Notes under the pieces: generated by a model | Seen by the model: only the letters and a program-made list of their open reading frames with translations | Databases searched by the model: none | What the model was told of the DNA's origin: nothing | Program-made: the position numbers and the translations under genes | Part shown: positions 1 to 6,801 of the stretch, piece by piece | Position numbering within the stretch: position 1 is the first letter of the stretch | How the letters are laid out: every line of letters starts with the position of its first letter | Assembly: GCA_023266435.1 (NCBI GenBank) | Contig: JAHFQF010000091.1 | Location: 1-8,961, forward strand | Length of the DNA stretch: 8,961 nt | Origin: Legionellales bacterium | GTDB lineage: Bacteria; Pseudomonadota; Gammaproteobacteria; Berkiellales; Berkiellaceae | Reading direction: 5' to 3'

Positions 1-2
1 TG

Positions 3-24
3 AAAAATGCTTGGGTATTAGCAT
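3..24 (-). terminator. Weak intrinsic terminator candidate
   Basis: Five bases after the stop codon of the 975-residue gene, the minus strand reads ATGCT, an eight-base loop, then AGCAT followed directly by four more T. The stem is only five base pairs and has few G or C, so termination would be weak. The position right behind the stop is the main support. Confidence 0.3.
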
Positions 25-28
25 GATG

Positions 29-2956
29 CTACATCGCATGGTATGTCGGAGCGTGTCGCCCCACTGTTTTAGCACTATTGCCATCTGATCTTGCTTCTAC
101 ACCTGGTTCAGCGACGGGCGCTGAATGATGTTGATGTAAGTCTGACATTACCAAGCTCAATTCTTTCTCTAACATATCTTCTAAAGAGTATGAGCTTAAT
201 TCCATTTCACTAATACCATGCTTCAGGAGCTCTCCTTTCACAGCTAAACAACTTGCCATACTGCAATACCAATTCACTTTCAAAGTAGCCAGCGGATCAG
301 CATGCATCATTCGCTGTAACCTCATCAATAACTTCCGATCACTTTCAGGCATGTTAGGTGGCGGTTCTATTTCTCCAGATAATACTTTGGGAATAATCTC
401 AGAACCATACTGTTTATGGCAATTGCTAAGCAAACTAAATATTAAAAAATCTGTATTATTTGTTTTACCTGTTACCCTACCATAACTTTTTTCAATGAGT
501 TTATCCATTAATCGTACTGGATCCTTAGAACCATGCACTATTTTCAAACAAGGATGTCGTGTTAATACATCCACTAAGTAGTCGATGTCTTTGGGTAAGT
601 CCATTAATCCAAAATCGATCATCGTTAATTGGGGATTGCTTCGTATCGCTTCAGTTAACATCCACAACTCTGGAGCCGTCAGTTTCTGTTTCACTTCCAC
701 AACAAAATCCGGCTGATCAAATAAAACGACTTCTGAGGGCAAGTAGATAGACTCATCTGGTAAAAACTGAGGATGCGTAAAAATACTGTCATCCGTACTA
801 TAAAACAAACTATAAATTTGCTCACGTACCGTCAACCATTTTAATCTTAAACTCGCTAGAGCAAGCATATCAGGTGGCAATCCAGGTATTTTCAAATCTG
901 GACGATTTGAAAAATCCAGACACTTACACATAGACAACATCCATTGGCGCCAAGTAATGGGTAATTGTCGCGCCAAAGCAATAGCGACTAAAGGCGCAAT
1001 ACTGGCATCTTGCATAGCCACCATTGGTAATATCTGCTCTAGATCATAATGCTTCGATAAAGACATCAAGTGCATGCTATGCAAGTCCAATTGATATAAC
1101 ACATCTAACCTTTTATTGACCTTGTCGGCCAATTCACTCATCAGCTCTGGATTATGAAAAATGATTTTTAAGCAATTTTTAAGATTATTCGCCTGCTTTA
1201 TATGTCTGCCTTTTTTTTCTAAAAGAGCACGCTGCAAAGAGTCTTTAATCACAGCATGTGACATATCCCTTTTTTTAGATAATGCTTGCATTTCTGCTAG
1301 CGCAATTCTCGTGGCAGCAATTTGAGAATCTTTACTTTCCGATGTACCTTGTTTCTCTGTCTCCAAATAACTCTCATAAGAACGAATTACCTCACCAAGT
1401 ATTGCTTGATGCTGAGACGTCATTGTCTGCGTACTGTCCGCTTCCGGAAGACCTAATTCTATCTCTGCTTCCGGTCTAACCACCATACTTTTTACAATTT
1501 TCTTTTGAAAGTCCGCACTATGATCTTGGCAAACCATCAATAGCCAACGCAAATTACTAAAACTTAAATCTTTCACCAAAATGGACAAATAATTATTTAA
1601 AAAAATGCGACAGGTTTCTTCTGCGCGTGCAGCCTCCCGCATAACCTCAGGATATCGGCGCTGCAAAACTGAGCCTATCGTACTTATTACCTTTTTTTGA
1701 TGCGTTGGTGATAAAGCAACAACAGCCAATAGTTGATCATAATTAATTTTTTCTAAACCAATTGGTTGGCGTAATTTTAAAATTTGCATTTTTGCAGGAT
1801 CAATGTCCGTTCTTAACTGCACAAGTAGTGCGATCAATGACTCTGGCGTTAAGGTATTACACCACGTATTAATTAAGTGATTTTGAAACGGCATCAAGTT
1901 TTCACGTAAACTATCTGGCAAAATTGAGGATTGAATGAATTGAAACAGCAAGGGTCTTTGTCGAATAAACTGTATAAATTCTCGTAATGGAATCCCCTGT
2001 ATTGATTCTGCTCGATGTAATATACGCACTGTATTGTATTGTTCACTGATGACTTCCCTATCATAAAAATCAGACTGAGAAAACCCACTCCACAGCATCA
2101 TCAGAAACCACAGTTTAGACTCCAAAGACGCTTGTTTTTTTTCAAGCTCATCTGTATCCTCTGCACCAACAGATTCCTCCCCTGATTGCTTGAATTCAAA
2201 GGAATTTGCATACAACGTTTGCACAGTTAGAATCAAATGTGCCAACTCACCTTGCTTGCCAAGCTGATTAGTTAATGATCTTTGAATATATTTCCAAATA
2301 TTAGGATCGGACGCTGAGTCATGAACTAATCTTAATGAGCCCTCATCCAAATTAAACTGTTCTAAGTTTTTAGAAAAAGGTAACAAATGCAACGCAAGAA
2401 ACAGTGCTTTATGTTGTACTTGATCAATCCGCTCTCCTCTAAATAATAAAGCATCAATTCCATGCCTGGTTTCTTGTGATAAATTAGACTGAGTTAAAGC
2501 TTCAATTGCTGGTGGAAAAGTAGACTCTATTGCTGTATCAGATAATTTTTCTTCATATTGCCGTAATAAATCCTCATATTTTTCTAATTCTGATGCGCTG
2601 ATTTTTCCCAGTAACGCTTTTTTAATTAGACCAGATATGATTTTTGATTTTTCTGTATTACTTGCGGCCAAACAAAATAAAGCAGATAATTGAGTTGTAC
2701 TCTCTAAATTCAGATGGATTAAAGAGAAATTAATTTCAATGCCTTGTTGTGCATTGAAATAATGCCACTCATCTGGAATATGTCGATAATCTATCTTTGT
2801 CATGAGCCATAATAGCTCGACCATCGACAGCTTTTCTAACATGGGGAATAGCACGGGGCCAATTGCTTGATTATCAATCAGCATGCGATGCAGTTGTGCT
2901 CTGCTGATAGATTCTTCTATTCCAGGTGAATCTTTTAAGCTTTCTCCAAAGGACAT
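29..2956 (-). CDS. Large orphan alpha-helical protein, possible secreted effector (975 aa)
   Basis: I do not recognise this protein family. The 975 residues start without a signal peptide and contain no convincing membrane segment, so the protein is cytosolic or exported by a signal-peptide-independent route. It is rich in Leu and amphipathic helices. Residues about 760-808 hold two units resembling ribonuclease-inhibitor-type leucine-rich repeats (SNPQLTMIDFGL and RHPCLKIVHGS, each preceded by a helix). Acidic or polar linkers lie near 256-280 and 497-545, and the last 35 residues (about 941-975) are polar and probably disordered. An acidic cluster (SLEDMLEKELS) sits at 924-934. The ATG start is supported by GGGAGA six bases upstream. 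The gene is separated by 204 bp from the polysaccharide operon and probably has its own promoter. A large helical orphan with a polar tail resembles many type IV secretion effectors of Legionellales, but this is inference only; a structural or regulatory cytoplasmic protein is equally possible. The reading frame is certain, the function unknown. Confidence 0.85.
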   Translation of the reverse strand: MSFGESLKDSPGIEESISRAQLHRMLIDNQAIGPVLFPMLEKLSMVELLWLMTKIDYRHIPDEWHYFNAQQGIEINFSLIHLNLESTTQLSALFCLAASNTEKSKIISGLIKKALLGKISASELEKYEDLLRQYEEKLSDTAIESTFPPAIEALTQSNLSQETRHGIDALLFRGERIDQVQHKALFLALHLLPFSKNLEQFNLDEGSLRLVHDSASDPNIWKYIQRSLTNQLGKQGELAHLILTVQTLYANSFEFKQSGEESVGAEDTDELEKKQASLESKLWFLMMLWSGFSQSDFYDREVISEQYNTVRILHRAESIQGIPLREFIQFIRQRPLLFQFIQSSILPDSLRENLMPFQNHLINTWCNTLTPESLIALLVQLRTDIDPAKMQILKLRQPIGLEKINYDQLLAVVALSPTHQKKVISTIGSVLQRRYPEVMREAARAEETCRIFLNNYLSILVKDLSFSNLRWLLMVCQDHSADFQKKIVKSMVVRPEAEIELGLPEADSTQTMTSQHQAILGEVIRSYESYLETEKQGTSESKDSQIAATRIALAEMQALSKKRDMSHAVIKDSLQRALLEKKGRHIKQANNLKNCLKIIFHNPELMSELADKVNKRLDVLYQLDLHSMHLMSLSKHYDLEQILPMVAMQDASIAPLVAIALARQLPITWRQWMLSMCKCLDFSNRPDLKIPGLPPDMLALASLRLKWLTVREQIYSLFYSTDDSIFTHPQFLPDESIYLPSEVVLFDQPDFVVEVKQKLTAPELWMLTEAIRSNPQLTMIDFGLMDLPKDIDYLVDVLTRHPCLKIVHGSKDPVRLMDKLIEKSYGRVTGKTNNTDFLIFSLLSNCHKQYGSEIIPKVLSGEIEPPPNMPESDRKLLMRLQRMMHADPLATLKVNWYCSMASCLAVKGELLKHGISEMELSSYSLEDMLEKELSLVMSDLHQHHSAPVAEPGVEARSDGNSAKTVGRHAPTYHAM

Positions 2957-2962
2957 AGGCTA

Positions 2963-2968
2963 TCTCCC
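2963..2968 (-). promoter_or_regulatory. Shine-Dalgarno site of the 975-residue gene
   Basis: The minus strand reads GGGAGA followed by six bases and then ATG. This is a strong ribosome binding site at good spacing. It fixes the start codon at 2956 and contrasts with the operon junctions upstream, two of which show no recognisable site. Confidence 0.75.
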
Positions 2969-3013
2969 GAAAAATGTCTGCAAATTTCAGGATAATCAGT
3001 TATTTTTTTTTAT

Positions 3014-3043
3014 GCAATACTTTTTTTAAATTTCATTGTGCAA
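3014..3043 (-). promoter_or_regulatory. Possible sigma-70 promoter for the 975-residue gene
   Basis: On the minus strand TTGCAC (3043-3038) is followed after 18 bases by TATTGC (3019-3014), in a very AT-rich stretch, leaving a leader of roughly 50 bases before the ATG at 2956. The -35 matches four of six consensus bases (TTGACA) and the -10 is imperfect (TATAAT). Such matches arise by chance in AT-rich DNA, so the call rests mostly on location in the only real gap of the window. Confidence 0.25.
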
Positions 3044-3084
3044 GCAAAAAATCATTTAATTCGAAATTTGGAGTTTTTACGGTC

Positions 3085-3140
3085 TGGAGTTCCTGTCATT
3101 ACGAGAAGGGGAATCCTGATTAGCGGAAACGCCTAGCAAG
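3085..3140. repeat. Degenerate intergenic repeat fragment (GTCATTRCGAG type)
   Basis: On the plus strand the stretch contains GTCATTACGAGAAGGGGAATCC. This resembles half of the palindromic intergenic repeats beginning GTCATTGCGAG and continuing to GCAATCC that are dispersed in many proteobacterial genomes. The matching opposite half is missing or decayed, so it would be a worn or partial copy. A TGGAGTT direct repeat (3069-3075 and 3085-3091) lies alongside. No copy is visible elsewhere in the window, so repetitiveness is inferred from memory of the motif and not shown. Confidence 0.35.
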
Positions 3141-3160
3141 CTCTAGCTTATCTAAAATGC

Positions 3161-4549
3161 TTAAAACTCAATAGAGTAGTTAAATCCTATCTGATTTTCG
3201 GTCACTTTAGCAATCTCCACCAGCTGACGGTTAAAATGTTGTAGTTGCAATCTAACGCTTTGCTTAGGTAGGAGTTGATAGTGATAGGCACCCGTGATGA
3301 ACCATTGGCGCTGATCAATATCTGCGAGCAGCTGTTGTTTTTGGTAGGTTCCTTGTAATTGCAATGAACGATGCTTTTGGAAAGACCACTCTAGTAAACC
3401 GCCGATCCCATGTGCTTGTACTGTCTGCTGTGTATGCAGTGTTTTTTCTTGAGTATGTGCTATTTTGACACTCAATATGACTGTACTCAGTTTTCTTTTT
3501 AATAAGAAATCAGCTTTTCGACTGATAAATGTGTCATTCATAAAAGGTAGCTGTAATGTTAAAATATTAGGTGGAATCACTGGGCTGATCACAGCAGGCA
3601 AAGCATCAATTTGCGCTTGAATACTATTCTTTACCGATTCATTCAGTGACAATTTCAATTCTGTTAGACCCCGATTAAATGAAATATCTGATTCATATTG
3701 TTTTCCATAGGGTGTCTGTCCTGCTAAAAATGTCCCATAGAAGTAATCTGTTGGGAAATAGCCAAACCCTATTTTGGCAGAATAGCCATTTTTTTTTTGT
3801 ACACTATTAATCTTATCGATAACTTCCTCATAGCCTACTTCTTGCAATAGCCAAACTGTACGGATCATAGGAAAGCTCAGATTAGCCTGTAAATCTTTTT
3901 TTAAAGACATATTACCCTCGCCGGCTCGCGTCTGCCTCCAATGAGCAGTGATTGCATAACTGGGCGGCCCTATTTTTCTTTTTTTTCGATGAAGTATTGC
4001 ATAGTTTATGTCCAGTGTATCGGGCTGATCCGCATGAAAAAATTGCGCATAACTGTGGCTGAGAGATAGCTGAGTAGAATTGCGTCCTTTTTCATGGTAG
4101 TAGCTGGGAATCACACTCATTGTCAATGCATCAGGTAATCGTGATCCGACACGATTTTCTCTCTGATATTGTGACACTGGATCTAAAATTTGTTGTGTAT
4201 AGTCTCCTAATAGAGTGAGATTCATCTTTTTAGGTATCGGATCATAACTGCCTTTCAATTGTCCCTGGTGGAAAATGTGATCCGGCTTAGTGTGATTCAT
4301 GTAATGCATGGCTTGTAGTTGATAATTGATAAAATTCATTGCTGCTTGATCAGATGTCATTTTGACTTGAGGTTTGATTTCCGTGATCCAATCGCTTTTT
4401 TCTTGTTCATTGACAGAAAGCAAACTATTACTGCTCCAGCTTTGTAATAGATTTAATTCGGGTTTCACTAATGGTGTCGCAACAGAAGCAATGCAATATA
4501 TGCCGCCTGTGAGTAAAAATAACCATCTCACTCTGACATTGGAGATCAC
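3161..4549 (-). CDS. PEP-CTERM-associated outer-membrane beta-barrel protein (TIGR03016-like)
   Basis: The 462-residue product looks like an outer-membrane barrel, probably serving the polysaccharide export system. Residues 1-25 form a signal peptide (basic start, hydrophobic LFLLTGGIYCIASVA). The segment SDWITEIKPQV (52-62) followed by NYQLQAMHYMNHT (75-87) matches the pattern I know from TIGR03016 proteins, with an aspartate-containing TEI/VxP motif and then a YRLQN-like strand. The rest is alternating polar/hydrophobic strands, and the chain ends in aromatic Phe (IGFNYSIEF), the usual barrel-assembly signal. The start is GTG, overlapping the stop of the chain-length gene by one base (TAGTG), which implies translational coupling; no separate ribosome binding site is seen. 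A later GTG at codon 7 would also leave a signal peptide. An A10 run at codons 250-253 is a possible slippage site. In related loci a tyrosine kinase gene usually lies just upstream; here it is missing. Family assignment is from sequence pattern, not a search. Confidence 0.8.
   Translation of the reverse strand: MISNVRVRWLFLLTGGIYCIASVATPLVKPELNLLQSWSSNSLLSVNEQEKSDWITEIKPQVKMTSDQAAMNFINYQLQAMHYMNHTKPDHIFHQGQLKGSYDPIPKKMNLTLLGDYTQQILDPVSQYQRENRVGSRLPDALTMSVIPSYYHEKGRNSTQLSLSHSYAQFFHADQPDTLDINYAILHRKKRKIGPPSYAITAHWRQTRAGEGNMSLKKDLQANLSFPMIRTVWLLQEVGYEEVIDKINSVQKKNGYSAKIGFGYFPTDYFYGTFLAGQTPYGKQYESDISFNRGLTELKLSLNESVKNSIQAQIDALPAVISPVIPPNILTLQLPFMNDTFISRKADFLLKRKLSTVILSVKIAHTQEKTLHTQQTVQAHGIGGLLEWSFQKHRSLQLQGTYQKQQLLADIDQRQWFITGAYHYQLLPKQSVRLQLQHFNRQLVEIAKVTENQIGFNYSIEF
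3789..3798. repeat. A10 homopolymer (coding strand) inside the barrel gene
   Basis: Ten consecutive T on the plus strand give A10 in the message, spanning codons Gln-Lys-Lys-Asn at residues 250-253. Runs of nine or more A are known slippage sites for RNA polymerase. In DNA this AT-rich such a run may also arise by chance; it is the longest A/T run I found in the window. Confidence 0.7.
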
Positions 4550-6087
4550 TAATAATAACTCGTTTTAAATAGTAACAATAAAAAAATCATGCCATACAGT
4601 AACAGGCTTCCGTAAAAAAATCTCGGCTTAGCATACCACTTGATTGCTGTTTCTATTTTATTCTGTTTGTGCATAGGAAATGGAGAGAAAGAGCTATCAG
4701 AGGACATATGGTTTCGGAATGTAAAAAAGATCTGCTGTTTCTGTGCACTGAGTAACTGCGGCTTGAACTGATACAATGCATAACAAAATGCCAGACTGCT
4801 TCCAATACTAAAAATGAACGCCGCAACATTTAAAAAAATCCTATTGGGTTTAATAGGAATTCCTAATACATAGGGAGGATCGATCAATTGTAACTGCCAA
4901 GACTCATTAGTTAAATCGCTTTGTTGCGTGATGTTGGCAGACTCTCGACGCTCTAGTAATGCCTGATGTTGGCGCTGTAAAATAGCATAATCTCTATTTA
5001 AACCAGACAATCCAGTTTCTACTTCAATCATACTGTCTACTTTAGTACGTAAATGTTCCACTCTATTTTTCCAAGTGACTACTTTTGCTTCTGCAGCGGC
5101 CATTTGACTGGTGATTTCTGAGAGGGCAATTTGCCATTGCTGAAATGCGAGACTGTCCTCTTTAAAGTCTAAAGTGCCTGCTTGGTCGTTAGACAACAAT
5201 TGCCTCTTAGTTTGTTCAATTTCTTGATTTAATTGCTGTATATCTGGATATGCATCTGTGTATTTAATTTGTTTTTCAGCCAAAGCTTGACTAAGTCGAT
5301 TTAATTTTACTAATAAAATATTAGATACAAAATTGTTTTTTTCACCAGATTTTTGATCGGGCTGCCATTGATGCATTAAAGCGGTTTTTTGATTTTTCAG
5401 CATTTCCAAATCTAACATGGCCTGCTCTAGCTGAGTCAGCGCTTGCTGTAACTTATCATAATACCCTTGATTTTCTTTTGGTAATTCATCAACGTTCCCA
5501 CGTTTAAAATCTGCTAGTTTTCGCTCGGCTGATTGTAAACGAATTTCATATTCATTAATTTGTTGATCTAAAAAATCATTGGCATGATTACGATCTCCAT
5601 GCGTAGATTGCAAACTTAACTCTACGAATAAATTTAATACAGACTGAACTAATAATTTGGCTGTTTTGGGATTGGAATGTACTACCTCAATGGTATATAA
5701 GTCTGTTTCACCATTACGTTTAAGCTGAATATCCTTTGCTAAATCTTGATATAAACGCTCACGCTGATAGATACTCTTAGCGGTTAATTCCAGATCGCTG
5801 GCAGCTGCAATTTTTTCAATATTGGCTCTAGAGAAAAGAATTTTTGTCATTTCTAAAACACGTGAGTACGCATTAGAGTCCACAGTAATGCCTTTTAGCA
5901 ATGGTTTCAGTAGACTTTTCGTGTCAATATAAACTTTGGCTTGTGCGAGATACGTATTAGGCATCAATGCGATGAGGCTCCATAAAAAGACGCTTAACCC
6001 AAATACCAATGCGAGAAATAGCACCCTATAGCGCCATACTGCCTGGTAGAGCCGATAGAGCACTGCTGTCAAAGGTTCTTGTTGCAT
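4549..6087 (-). CDS. XrtA/PEP-CTERM-type polysaccharide chain-length determinant (Wzz/GNVR family)
   Basis: This 512-residue inner-membrane protein would control chain length and coordinate export of the polysaccharide. It begins with a short cytoplasmic end and a first membrane helix (about 20-42, RYRVLFLALVFGLSVFLW), followed by the Wzz-type periplasmic start in which YLAQAKVYIDTKSLLKPLL (46-64) closely fits the TIGR03007 pattern. A long coiled-coil region runs about 170-390, with a GNVR-like region near 355-405, and the PPYVLGIPIKPNR segment (404-416) leads into the second membrane helix (about 417-440). A third hydrophobic helix lies at 489-507, as in this subfamily. There is no attached kinase domain. 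The loop between helices 2 and 3 does not show the TGLPVLGxVS motif I associate with the family. The ATG start lies three bases after the export gene stop and has no recognisable ribosome binding site, so translation is probably coupled. Subfamily assignment is strong by motif. Confidence 0.88.
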   Translation of the reverse strand: MQQEPLTAVLYRLYQAVWRYRVLFLALVFGLSVFLWSLIALMPNTYLAQAKVYIDTKSLLKPLLKGITVDSNAYSRVLEMTKILFSRANIEKIAAASDLELTAKSIYQRERLYQDLAKDIQLKRNGETDLYTIEVVHSNPKTAKLLVQSVLNLFVELSLQSTHGDRNHANDFLDQQINEYEIRLQSAERKLADFKRGNVDELPKENQGYYDKLQQALTQLEQAMLDLEMLKNQKTALMHQWQPDQKSGEKNNFVSNILLVKLNRLSQALAEKQIKYTDAYPDIQQLNQEIEQTKRQLLSNDQAGTLDFKEDSLAFQQWQIALSEITSQMAAAEAKVVTWKNRVEHLRTKVDSMIEVETGLSGLNRDYAILQRQHQALLERRESANITQQSDLTNESWQLQLIDPPYVLGIPIKPNRIFLNVAAFIFSIGSSLAFCYALYQFKPQLLSAQKQQIFFTFRNHMSSDSSFSPFPMHKQNKIETAIKWYAKPRFFYGSLLLYGMIFLLLLFKTSYY

Positions 6088-6090
6088 ATT

Positions 6091-6801
6091 TTAAAACCAT
6101 GCTTGTGGTATTGTTAATACGTCCCCAGGATATACAGATGCATTTGCAGAGATATCCCCTTTACGAATGAGATCATCTAGCCGAACTCGATATTGTGATA
6201 CTTTTTTCTGATTGGTTCGCGTGAGAATCGCACGATTACCAGCTGCATAATCGGATAATCCCCCAACCTTAATCATGAGATCTAAAAGTGTCATACCACT
6301 TTGATACTGAATGGTTTGGGGGGGGGCTGTTTCTCCCACAATGCGAATCTGATTCAATGAGTCATTATTGGCTTGCACTAGCATGGCAGAGACCACAGGT
6401 GTTTTTACATATTTTTTATAGGCTTCCACCAAATACTGATTTAATTCTGTCATGTCTAATCCTTGTACATGAACATCTTTTAGTAAAGGTAAAGAAATAT
6501 ACCCATCGGGTCTTACAAGGACTGTTTGTGTTAAATTTGGATTATCCCACACAGCAATTGCTAGCGTGTCCCCTGCCGCGATACGATATTGAATCACCGG
6601 CTGCTCAATGGTTACTGTTTCTAATAGTGATAAATGAGAGTGTGCGCAACCATTTAAGATCAAACAATAAAGGAACAGAAAAAACCAATGCTGTACTCTC
6701 CAGCATATTCTGGTGAGAGAAGCGTTTCCATGCTGACTAGCTAATCTCAAAAAGGAACTGCTTCGCTTCTTCGGATAATTTAGACTGCAGTGCTTTGTCA
6801 T
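6091..6801 (-). CDS. PEP-CTERM-associated polysaccharide export lipoprotein (Wza-like, Poly_export/SLBB)
   Basis: The 236-residue product is an outer-membrane or periplasmic lipoprotein of the Wza family, which forms the export channel for extracellular polysaccharide. A hydrophobic stretch (40-50) ends in the lipobox LNGC with Cys52 as lipidation site. The Poly_export domain covers about 68-145 (YRIAAGDTLAIAVWDNP, then VRPDGYISLPLL) and a single SLBB domain about 152-233 (IRIVGE, then LLDLMIKVGGLSDYAAGNRA). The ending VYPGDVLTIPQAWF fits the short TIGR03027 subfamily, which lacks the extra domains of full-length Wza. The ATG at 6801 has AGGGA about nine bases upstream and gives a 65-nt overlap with the TPR gene, but leaves an unusually long basic stretch before the signal helix. 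A TTG at 6750 would shorten this to a more typical length and the overlap to 14 nt. A C9 run interrupts codons 159-162. Confidence 0.88.
   Translation of the reverse strand: MTKHCSLNYPKKRSSSFLRLASQHGNASLTRICWRVQHWFFLFLYCLILNGCAHSHLSLLETVTIEQPVIQYRIAAGDTLAIAVWDNPNLTQTVLVRPDGYISLPLLKDVHVQGLDMTELNQYLVEAYKKYVKTPVVSAMLVQANNDSLNQIRIVGETAPPQTIQYQSGMTLLDLMIKVGGLSDYAAGNRAILTRTNQKKVSQYRVRLDDLIRKGDISANASVYPGDVLTIPQAWF
6318..6326. repeat. C9 homopolymer (coding strand) in the export lipoprotein gene
   Basis: Nine G on the plus strand give nine C in the gene, coding Ala-Pro-Pro-Gln at residues 159-162, early in the SLBB domain. No other G or C run of this length occurs in the window. At C9 the frame is open. 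At C8 the frame meets TGA after about eight codons, and at C10 it meets TAA after about sixteen, so either slip would remove most of the SLBB domain. This is the behaviour of a contingency (phase-variation) tract, though variation itself cannot be seen in one sequence. Confidence 0.8.

Larger units (their letters stand above)
2957..3160. other. Intergenic gap between the polysaccharide operon and the orphan gene
   Basis: This 204-bp gap is the only sizeable non-coding stretch. Going from the operon end it holds an imperfect inverted repeat (AAGCT-CT-AGCTT on the plus strand near 3138-3149) with a loop too small to fold well, the degenerate repeat fragment, an AT-rich region with the promoter candidate, a T9 run (3003-3011) and the ribosome binding site. 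I see no clear intrinsic terminator for the four-gene operon and no small RNA gene, so read-through into the orphan gene cannot be excluded. Confidence 0.6.

Noticed and set aside
559..750. Short plus-strand frames opposite the orphan gene (also 1282-1479)
   Set aside because: They are 63-65 codons, antisense to a long intact frame, with no motif or convincing ribosome site.
1894..2088. 64-codon minus-strand frame inside the orphan gene
   Set aside because: It is an alternative frame within a continuous 975-codon gene and shows no start signal or family resemblance.
2130..2147. Perfect inverted repeat GCTTG, eight T, CAAGC inside the orphan gene
   Set aside because: It resembles a hairpin, but the loop is a homopolymer, the site is inside coding sequence with acidic/Lys codons that explain it, and no T run follows on either strand.
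3138..3149. Inverted repeat AAGCT-CT-AGCTT after the operon as a terminator
   Set aside because: The two-base loop cannot fold as drawn and no T run follows on the minus strand.
6288..6716. 142-residue open frame on the plus strand opposite the export gene
   Set aside because: It lies wholly antisense to a well-supported Poly_export/SLBB gene, has no recognisable motif, and reads through the C9 tract; it is a shadow frame.
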